DNA of 64,000 nt, taken from NCBI RefSeq assembly GCF_000002985.6, contig NC_003280.10:14194501-14258500 (forward strand), written 5' to 3'. Shown here in pieces: positions 56,218-64,000 of this stretch. Made by a program: the position numbers and the translations under genes. Numbering within the stretch: position 1 is the stretch's first letter; the number at the start of each line of letters is the position of its first letter. The notes under the pieces were generated by a model. It was given only the letters and a program-made list of their open reading frames with translations. It did no database searches and was not told where the DNA came from. Source of the DNA: Caenorhabditis elegans (Eukaryota > Nematoda > Chromadorea > Rhabditida > Rhabditidae).

Positions 56218-56567
56218 ATGGCTAAGGCTGCCGCCGGAAAGAAGGCTTCCCCAGTGAAGCGAGTCAAGAAGGGAGGAAAGGCCAAGGACCCGAACGCCCC
56301 GAAGCGCGCCATGTCCGCCTTCTTCTTCTGGATGCAGGAGAACCGTGAGCGCATCAAGAAGCCAGGTATGGGAGTCGCCGATGTCGCCAAGGCCGCCGGA
56401 GTCGAATGGGGAAAACTCACCGACAAATCTGTAAGTTAGAAAGCTTCGAAAAGTTACCTAGAAATTGAAATCTTATTTTGAAAATTTTTCAGAGATGGGA
56501 GAAGAAGGCCGCCGACGATAAGAAGAGATACGAAGTCGATATCGCCAACTACAAGAAGTCCCAATAG
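56218..56567 (+). CDS. hmg-1.1: HMG-1.1, single HMG-box protein
   Basis: Small abundant chromatin protein that bends DNA without sequence preference. Exons 56218-56430 and 56493-56567 give 95 aa. Residues 1-22 are a lysine/alanine-rich basic tail (MAKAAAGKKASPVKRVKKGG); residues ~26-92 are one HMG box (DPNAPKRAMSAFFFWMQENR, WGKLTDKSRWEKKAADDKKRYE). There is no acidic tail, as in yeast Nhp6 and the HMG-1/2 proteins of Caenorhabditis. GC-rich, strongly biased codons suggest high expression. An acceptor (ccgtttcag) ends at 56194, 23 nt before the ATG, suiting SL1 trans-splicing. The 3' region has a (CT)n run near 56777-56802 and an AATAAA at 56926-56931. Confidence 0.96.
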
Positions 56568-56771
56568 GCTTTGTCGCCCCCGTGTTCTGATTCAAATGAT
56601 ACTCAACTTCCAATCTATCCATCCATACCCACTCTCTCCATTATTGTTCCACCCTGGCCTTGTGTGCTCTCAAGTCGAAGCCTATTTAGATCTCAATATA
56701 ATTTCTCGTTAGCTATCGCTTGAACACATTGTCCACCAAAAAATACCACCACCACCACACATTATGTGCCC

Positions 56772-56807
<36 letters not shown>

Positions 56808-57859
56808 AAAACAATCTGTTCCATCATTTTTTTTTGTAAATCCCCCAAAAACTCCTGAATTTTATCCATTCTGTTGTACTTTTCGAGCGATTTCGAATCG
56901 CACATACCACCACCACCACCAACTCAATAAATGGTAATTTGGCACAAAAAAATGAGGGTTTTTTTTGAATGCGCGCGTGCGCGAATGATGGCGTGGGAGA
57001 TCACGCGACTGAACACAAATGTGCGGCCACTCGATTTGAATTCTCTCGTTTCGCGCCGCGTGATTTGGGCGTGGCTTGGCAACGGGCCAACCGGGCATTA
57101 GAGAGAGAGAGAGTGAGAGGGGGCAGACAACAGCTGGAGAGACATCGAATACGAATGAAGCACTGCTGATGACGTGGGAAATTAGAGAAATTCGGGCTTT
57201 AAGACTGAAAAAGCCTGAATTTAAGAGGCTTTTTCGTAGAAATAACCTGAAAAACATTACAATCTACGTTTTTAGTCCTAAAAAATGTAAAAATTCCTTG
57301 AAAATTGGCGGAAATTCAAATTTTGCAATTTTTTGCAAAATTAAATTTAAACTCCCTCCGAAAACCGTTGCTGGCGCGTTTCTCGTGCGTGCTGGCGCGA
57401 TTCTCGTTTTCAACTATTTTTTTTTGTTTTTTCAGTTTTCAGCGAAAATTCCAAGTTTTTCGCCATTTTTCAAGCATTTTCCGCTTGAAAATCGCAAAAA
57501 ATATCAAAAAAATTAATTCTAAACATGCAAATTTTCCTGAAAATTTTGGTTTTTTCCCAAATTTCCACAGATTTTCGTTTTAAAATCGAAAAATGTATAA
57601 AAATCGTTATTTTCAGCGAAAATTCATCGTTTTTCTTCGATTTTTGTGGATTTTGTGGACCAAAAAGGAAGTGTCAAATTCTGGAAATCACAATTTTAGC
57701 GGAATTTTCGAATTTCCACAGAAAATTTCCGTTTTTCGTCCTAAATTTTTCAATTTTCAGCGGAAATTTAGCGTTTTTTTTTTCATTTTCTTACTTTAAA
57801 ACTGCTTGAAATATCTTTTTTCCTGCCGAAATTCCCTTAAACCCCTTATTTTCCAGAAA
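56568..57859. other. Intergenic hmg-1.1 to CCDC25-like
   Basis: hmg-1.1 3' UTR to about 56945 with (CT)n and (CCA)n runs; then a GC-richer block (56960-57170, GCGCGCGTGCGCG, AGAGAGAGAGAG) that may be a promoter; then AT-rich sequence with decayed TTTTCAGCGAAAATTC repeats. No gene seen. Confidence 0.45.
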
Positions 57860-60853
57860 ATGGTCATCAAATTCTCGTCGAACACCACCAACCCGCCAAC
57901 CATGATCTACATGGGTGTGGATAAGGTCGAAAATGAGGATTTGATCAAGGTTAATTCGAAAAAATTTAAAGTTTTGGCGATAAAAGCTCTAGAAAATTCG
58001 AATTTCATAAATAAAAATTAAATTTTCAGTACGGATGGCCGGAAGACGTGTGGTTTCACGTGGACAAGCTCTCATCAGCTCACGTCTATCTCCGTTTGCA
58101 CAGTGGAATGACGATCGACTCGATTCCAGAAGCATTGGTGTGTGCGAGAAGCCAAAATCTGAAAATTTATGGATTTTTGGCCCAAAAACACTGAAATTGG
58201 CGATTTTTAGCTCAAATTGACCGATTTTAGGCATAAAAATTATCAAAACCCAATTTTTATCTTCAATTTATAGATTTTCGGCCCAACTACCCCCAAATTG
58301 ACTGATTTTGTGCCCAAAAAACTCGAAAATCACAATTTTCTGATTAAATTTATAGATTTCAAGCCCAGAAGCACTGAAGCTCTCGATTTTACATCAAATT
58401 GACCGATTTTAGGGCCAAAAGCACAAAAATTCCCAACTTTAAGCTTACATTTATAGATTTTTGGCCAAATAACACAAAAATCCACATTTTCAGCTCACAT
58501 TAGCCGATTTTAAGCGCCAAAACACAGAAATTCTCGATTTTCAGCCTAAATTTATAGATTTCAGGCCCAAAAACTCTGAAAGTGCCAAATTCTTAGATCA
58601 AATTTATATACTTTAGGCCCACAAACTCTAAAATCTCAAATTTTCAGCTCAAAAACTCTGAAAATTCCAATTTTCAGCTTACATTCATAGGTTTTAGCCC
58701 AAAACTTTAGAATTTTCGATTTTCAGTTCATATTCTCAGATTTTAAGCCAAAAAACTCGGAAATTCTCGTTTTTCAGCTCAAACTGACTGATTTTTGGCC
58801 CAAAAGCACAAAAATTGCCAATTTTCAGCTTAAATTGACCGATTTTTGGCCCAAAAACTCTGAAATTCTCGATTTTCAGCTCAAATTGACCAATTTTAAG
58901 CCACAAAACTCGCAAATTCCAAATTTTTTACTCAAATAGACCAATTTTAAGCCAAAAAACTCTAAAATTGCCAATTTTCAGCTCAAACTGACTGATTTGA
59001 AGCCAAAAAACTCGGAAATTCTCGTTTTTCCGCTCAAATTGACCGATTTTTGACCCAAAAGCACAAAAATTTCCAATTTTCAGCTCAAATAGACCAATTT
59101 TAAGCCAAAAAACTCTAAAATTGCCAATTTTCAGTCTAAATTAAAAGATTTCAGGCCAAAAACTCAAAAATTCCCAATTTTCAGCTCATCGACTGCTGCC
59201 AGCTCGTCAAACAAAACTCAATCGAAGGCTGCAAGCTCAACAACGTGGCAATTGTCTACACAATGTGGTCAAATCTTAAAAAAACGGGAGATATGGCTGT
59301 CGGACAGGTTTTTGGCTGGAAATTTCCCCTGAAAATCGAGTAAAAATCCAATTTTCAGGTCGGATTTCACAGTCATAAGCAGGTAAAGCACACGGTTGTG
59401 CCGACGAAAATCAACGAAATTGTGAATCGATTGGAGAAGACTCGTCGCAAGGATGATATTGATTATAAGTACGGGAATTGGAGGAAAAACGACTGGAAAT
59501 TTGAAAATTTCAGCCGAAACTGCCCAAAATTATTGAAAATCAATTTTTTCGCAAAAAATTAGGTTCAAAATTCGAATTTTTTCGACTGTTTTCAGGAAAA
59601 TCTGAATTCCCTTGAAAAAATACAGAAATTCTCGCGAAATTAGCTATTTTTGCGTCAAAACTACGGTACCAGGTCACGCGACAGTTTTTGTTAAATTCAA
59701 AAAGGTATGCGCCTTTAAAGAGTACTGTAATTTCAAATTTTCATTTTGCAAAATTTTCATTAATTTTTCCTGGTTTTCGGATAAAAATGAATTTATTTAT
59801 TGAAAACTACAAAAATCGATTAAAAAAACTATAGTACTCTTTAAAGGCGCACACCTTCTTGCATTCAACAAAAATTGTCGTGTCGAGACCCCGAATACCG
59901 TATTTTCGATGCAAAAATCGTAAAAATTTGACAGAAACCCCCCAATTTTTTTCAATTAATACTATGCCAAATATATAATTTACTTTTTAAAAAAAATCAA
60001 TTTTTAGGCAAATTTCGAAAATTTTCTTATTTTCGCATGATTTTGGAGGAATTTTGACTTTAAAAAAATTTCAAAAATTTTTTAAATTTTCACACTTTTG
60101 TATGAATCAATTTTCTTAAATTTTCCCAAAAATATTGAAAAAAACTTGGAAAACCCAAGAATTTTGTTAATTCCTATTTTGAAAAATTTGAATATCAGAA
60201 AACTGAATTGTCAGAAAATTTGAATTTTTAAAAATTCATTAAAACTTTCTTTTTGTCAAAAACCCGCCTGAACTTATTAATTTTTAGGCAAATTTAAAAG
60301 TTGGGATAGAAAAATCACTTATTTTTTGAATTTTCCCAAAAAATGCGAAAATTTGCGCCTTTTTGAGAAAAAACACCTTTTTTGCACGTTTTGATATGAA
60401 AATCGTTTAATTTTTCTGAAAAAAATTATGTTATAAAATTAAAAAATATAAAATTATCAATTTTCAGGCAAATTCCAGAGTTTTTCCGTATTTTGAATTA
60501 AATTTTTTTGAATTTTCCCATTTTTCTATGAATTTGGGACAATTTTTTAAATTTTCATCAAGATATTAAAAAAAAAACTGAATTTTAAAAAATTCATTCA
60601 AAAACCCTAAAATTTCTCCTTTTTTTTTTTCAAAATTCCGGCATTTTCCAGAGAAGAACGCGACGCCCGTGACGCCAAGGAACGCCAGAAGCTCAAAAAA
60701 TTGGAGCAAGAGCGAAAAGATCGTGAGAAGAAGGAAATGTTGGCTCAAAACGAGAAAAAACGGATAGAAGGCTACGAAGACGTCGATTGGGATGCCGGAG
60801 CCACCACTCGAAACGATGTGGATCCCGGCAATTTGTCCGATGATTTCATGTGA
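57860..60853 (+). CDS. CCDC25-like protein (NFACT-R / DUF814 domain)
   Basis: Homologue of human CCDC25, 210 aa here against 208 in man. Exons 57860-57949, 58030-58137, 59185-59307, 59359-59468, 60652-60853 join in frame. Residues 1-110 form the NFACT-R fold: [77 protein letters not shown]. Residues 120-185 are a highly charged, Lys/Glu-rich coiled coil ([20 protein letters not shown]). The C-terminus is acidic ([10 protein letters not shown]). NFACT-R domains otherwise occur in the ribosome quality control factor NEMF/Rqc2; the biochemical role of the worm protein is not known to me. An acceptor (ttttccag) ends at 57856, 3 nt before the ATG. Intron 2 (58138-59184) is built of ~55-60 bp tandem repeats; intron 4 contains a GCGCCTTTAAAG foldback element. 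Confidence 0.9.
58200..59184 (+). repeat. ~55-60-bp minisatellite in CCDC25-like intron 2
   Basis: About 16 units built on TTTTCAGCTCAAATTGACCG, ATTTTAGGCCCAAAAACTC and GAAAATTCCCAA. Each unit contains a TTTTCAG 3' splice-like word. Confidence 0.85.
59645..59920. repeat. Foldback element in CCDC25-like intron 4
   Basis: TACGGTACCAGGTCACGCGAC at left and GTCGTGTCGAGACCCCGAATACCGTA at right; inner GCGCCTTTAAAGAGTACTGTA / TAGTACTCTTTAAAGGCGC. Confidence 0.8.
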
Positions 60854-63359
60854 TTTCGGAGAATTTGCATATTTATTTGGCCTATTTTTTATTGTTCGGT
60901 TTTTTTTAATGTTTAAGTTGTGAAACAGGAATGTGTCGTTTTTTAGATTTTTCAAAAAAATTTTTCTCGATTTTTCGAATTTTTAAAAATTAAACAAAAC
61001 GAAAACTTTTCGATTTTCCAAAAAAAAAGATTAAATATGATTTTTCATCTAATTTTGCTTATATTGATGAGAAAAATTATGAAAATTACTTTTGAAATGA
61101 AGAAAATTCAAAAATTTTCGATTATTTCAAAAAAATCGAAAAACCGACACACTGTTGTATTGATTTGTGATTTAAATTCCAGCGTAAAAATACATTTACA
61201 TCCTGAAAAAGAGCGATTTTTGACGGGGAAGGTCTCGCCGCGACCGGGTTTTTTGTGAAAAAGTGTGTGCGTCTTTAAGGAGTACTGTAATTTCGAATTT
61301 TTCCCTGAAAGCCTAGATAAACCACAAAAATAGGAAAATTTGAAATTACAGTACTCCTTAAAGGCGCACATCGCATTTTTTTGCGAAAAATTTTCGGTCG
61401 CGGCGAGGCCTGGAATTTTTAAAATATTTTTTTTGGTTTTTGTTGCTATTTTTGCATTCGATGCTATTTCAGCTGTTTCTGATGCGAAAAAGCCCGGAAA
61501 ATAGGTCTCGAAACGACCGAAACTTGGCAGCTACAGTACCCCCGTTAGTATTCAGAGCGGGGGAGTACGGTAGATCGCAAAATTTTTAGGTTCCATTCAT
61601 CAGATTTTTAAAAATTAAATTAAATTTTTCTCCGAAATATTTATCGAAAAAATGTGATTTTTGACGAAAAACTACGGTGTTAGGTCTCGCCGCGGCCGGA
61701 TTTTCGTGAAAAGGTGTGTGCGCCTTTAAGGAGTACTGTAAACCGCAAGAAAAAGGAAAATCACAAAACCACGGGCTACAGTACTCCTTAAAGGCCCACG
61801 CCGCATTTTTTTGCGAAAAATTTTTGATCGCGGCGAGACCTGGAATATTTCAAATATTTTTTTGGGGATGAGATTTTTTGGGGAGAGAAGTACGTACGGT
61901 AGCTCGAAAATTTTTTAAAAAATAAAATTCAATTTTTTCTACCGTACTTCTTAAAGGAGCACATCGCATTTTTTTGCGATAAAATTCAATTTTTCTCTGA
62001 AAAATTGAATTTTTTCCAGTTTTTAAAATTTTTGAAGATCAAAAGTGTAATTTTTCGCGCATTTTTCAACATATTCAAGTCAAAAAATAATTTTTTGTGC
62101 TGCATAAAACTAAAAATGGAACAATTCTTTCAAAAGCGTGCGCGCGCGCGTACAAAGGAAAAAATAAAACATTGAAGTGATGAAAACCGTAAAATTGGGG
62201 CAATTATTTTGGGAAAAAGGGTGGAAAAAACAGAAAAATAGAGTAAAAAACGGACAAGTTATTACTGTAAAATGGGGAAAAAAGTGCAGAGAGATCTTTT
62301 TTTTTTTGGGGAAAAAAGAAAAGAAAAATGATATTACAACGGTGTCAATGATATAAAAATTGTGACTATTTCGAGGCATTTTCGAGAGCAATCTAGGGCT
62401 TTGGAGACGGTGGAAAATGGCTTTTTTTTTTTGAAAAACTAGAAAAAAAATCGGAATTTTTTTTCCAGAAATTTGTTTAATCAAAAAAATCGAGAAATGT
62501 GCAGAAAAATTCCAAAAAATTTTAAAAATTCAATTTTAAAAAAATCAGTTTTTTCCCAACAAATCGGGAAAATCTTAATATTCGTTAAAAGTTGAAAGGT
62601 CTGGGAATTTCAAAAAAAAAGTCCCAAATTCACAGGAAAATCAAAAAATATCAGATTTTTCGAAAAAATTGTTCCTTGCAAAATTTTAGAATTTTCAAAA
62701 AAAAAAACGTTTTCAAAAATTTTTTCGCTAGAATTTCAATTTTACAGAAAAAAAGTTCAAAAACTCTCCTAAATTCTTAAGAAAATGAGAATTAATGGAA
62801 ATTTTCGGCAAAAAAATTCAGAAAACTCTTCTTTTTCGAGATTTTTGATGATGAGAATATGCTAAAAATTAGGATTTTGGAAACTTTTAATATTGTTTCA
62901 AATTAAAGAAATTCTCTTTGAATTTTAAGAGAATTTTTGGGAAAAACATTCGGTAAAAAACATTTTTTCTTGAAATGCTTCATTTTCTATGAGAATTTTG
63001 GTAATTTTTCTGGAAAAAAGTTTCAAAAATTTTTGGGGATTTTTTAAATTTTAATTTTTCAAATATTAAATTATTTTTTCAAAAATCCAAAAGTTCTCCA
63101 AAATCTCCAAAATCCAATAGCGGGCCTAAAAAATCTTCCAAAATTCAAATTTTTGTTGGAATTTCAGTAATTCTATACGAAAATTGAAATTAGGAAGAAT
63201 TTCGGAATTTTTACGAATTTTTTTTTTGGAAAATTTTCAATTTTCCTATGAGATTTTTGGGCATTTGTGTGGATTTTTTCAAAATTCAAAATGCTCAAAA
63301 ATCCAAAAAGTTCTCCAAAATCTCCAAAATCCAATAGGGGGCCTAATTCTAGTCCGATT
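60854..63359. other. Convergent 3' intergenic region
   Basis: AT-rich, between two genes facing each other. Holds two full foldback elements (61200-61410, 61670-61865) of the GCGCCTTTAAGGAGTACTGTA type, a fragment near 61940, and a (CG)n-like GCGTGCGCGCGCG word at 62138. No gene seen in 62200-63359; a pair of similar segments (CCAAAAGTTCTCCAAAATCT at about 63087 and 63303) is a small direct repeat. Confidence 0.5.
61200..61865. repeat. Two foldback elements, GCGCCTTTAAGGAGTACTGTA type
   Basis: First at 61200-61410, second at 61670-61865. Each has GGTCTCGCCGCGACCGG-type ends (GGTCGCGGCGAGGCC on the far side) and mirrored GTACTCCTTAAAGGC words. Confidence 0.8.
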
Positions 63360-64000
63360 CTAGTCCAGCAAGCAATAAAAAACACAGAAAATCATCAAAA
63401 ATCCATAAATATTCCAATTCGACGCAGCATTTTCCGTAGACATTTCCATCGCCGATGAGATCTGCTCAACCTCTTCCTCCTCAACTTTATCGAATCTCAT
63501 CACCGGAAGATTATTGGTCTGAACCGCATTGTGATGGGAAAAATCGGCGGCTTCTTCCTCTGCTGGAGCTCCCCCGAGCGTTCTTTTTGTTTCCTGATCC
63601 TCCTGAGCCTCCCGATCCTCTTGATGCTCCACCTCATCCCATGGATCCGGATGATCCCGGCTCCCAAGTATCTCAATTGCTCGGGGATCTTGTGCTCCGG
63701 CTCCAAGCTCTGGTGGCTCCACAAATTCCAGCTTCTCATTCGGCTGAGCCCGTGGTACACTTGGATATTCTACCGGCAGCTCTGGCAACTTTGCAGCCAT
63801 ATTCAGAATCGGCCGAGCATGAACTTGAGCACTATCGTTGATCATTGGTTTTCCGTTTTGAATTAGCTTCGGCGGATCCTCGACAGCCGCTTTTTCATCG
63901 TTGGAAGACGGAACTCTGTGGAGCAGCCGGGAGCGAATTTGGACGTATTGACGGGCGGTGCAGAACACTGCTTCAAGGTCGTCGGCGGCTTTTCCGATGG
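63360..64000 (-). CDS. 3' exon of an acidic tail-anchored protein (partial, runs off right edge)
   Basis: An open frame runs from the window edge down to a TAG at 63360, about 213 codons. It has non-repetitive sequence and GC-rich codons unlike the AT-rich DNA next to it, so it is a real terminal exon. The visible part begins IGKAADDLEAVFCTARQYVQ (likely helical), continues through Pro/Glu-rich low-complexity sequence (LPELPVEYPSVPRAQPNEKL, acidic EDREAQEDQETK, FDKVEEEEVEQ) and ends in one hydrophobic segment (WNIYGFLMIFCVFYCLL) two residues from the C-terminus. That is a tail anchor with a cytosolic acidic body, as in SNARE-like or organelle-adaptor proteins. I do not recognise the family. 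The N-terminus lies beyond the window. Confidence 0.8.
   Translation of the reverse strand, partial: IGKAADDLEAVFCTARQYVQIRSRLLHRVPSSNDEKAAVEDPPKLIQNGKPMINDSAQVHARPILNMAAKLPELPVEYPSVPRAQPNEKLEFVEPPELGAGAQDPRAIEILGSRDHPDPWDEVEHQEDREAQEDQETKRTLGGAPAEEEAADFSHHNAVQTNNLPVMRFDKVEEEEVEQISSAMEMSTENAASNWNIYGFLMIFCVFYCLLD

Noticed and set aside
55023-56225. Several 80-140 codon ORFs upstream of hmg-1.1
   Set aside because: Low-complexity CT/CA-rich sequence open in many frames; most likely outron or UTR.

Overview
The window is nematode chromosomal DNA and almost certainly Caenorhabditis elegans, the Y48B6A region of chromosome II. The evidence is small introns with TTTTCAG-type 3' splice sites, apparent trans-splice acceptors just upstream of start codons, TTAGGC telomere-type repeats, and recognisable genes (ace-4, ace-3, hot-7, men-1, jmjd-2, hmg-1.1). 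I rebuilt gene models by hand from open frames plus splice signals. Every main model keeps frame through all junctions: ACE-4 602 aa, ACE-3 607 aa, HOT-7 182 aa, haspin-like 389 aa, mevalonate diphosphate decarboxylase 377 aa, MEN-1 620 aa, JMJD-2 922 aa, HMG-1.1 95 aa, CCDC25-like 210 aa.

Layout. 1-3.6 kb: repeat-rich flank with no supported gene. 3.7-15.4 kb (+): tandem acetylcholinesterase genes ace-4 and ace-3, 356 bp apart, probably one operon; both encode a signal peptide and a hydrophobic GPI-type tail. 16.9-18.6 kb (+): hot-7, a Ly6/ODR-2-like GPI-anchored protein. 20.0-22.3 kb (+): a protein that joins a linker-histone-like winged helix to a haspin-like kinase domain. 22.6-24.5 kb (-): a doubtful small gene. 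26.5-31.8 kb (-): mevalonate diphosphate decarboxylase, 331 bp downstream of men-1 (32.1-39.3 kb, -), so possibly co-transcribed with it. 40.8-49.1 kb (-): jmjd-2, a KDM4-type histone demethylase. 49.1-56.2 kb: a long gene-poor interval with a possible TATA promoter near 54.98 kb. 56.2-56.6 kb (+): hmg-1.1. 57.9-60.9 kb (+): CCDC25-like. 63.4 kb to the right edge (-): the 3' part of an unrecognised, tail-anchored, acidic protein.

The genes are ordinary in function: synaptic enzyme and surface proteins on the left; chromatin factors (H1-like/haspin-like, JMJD-2, HMG-1.1) and metabolic enzymes (malic enzyme, isoprenoid synthesis) in the middle and right. The striking part is the non-coding DNA. 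Introns hold interstitial TTAGGC arrays (three, all in the ace genes), several long inverted repeats (one about 1.46 kb end to end, others nested inside each other, nearly filling the decarboxylase introns), a 12-copy family centred on a GCGTAC-rich core spread through men-1/jmjd-2, an intron-to-intron 0.33 kb near-identical duplication in men-1, and 35-bp palindromic minisatellites in opposite orientation on the two sides of the 5' part of jmjd-2. No tRNA, rRNA, CRISPR array or intact autonomous transposon was recognised.
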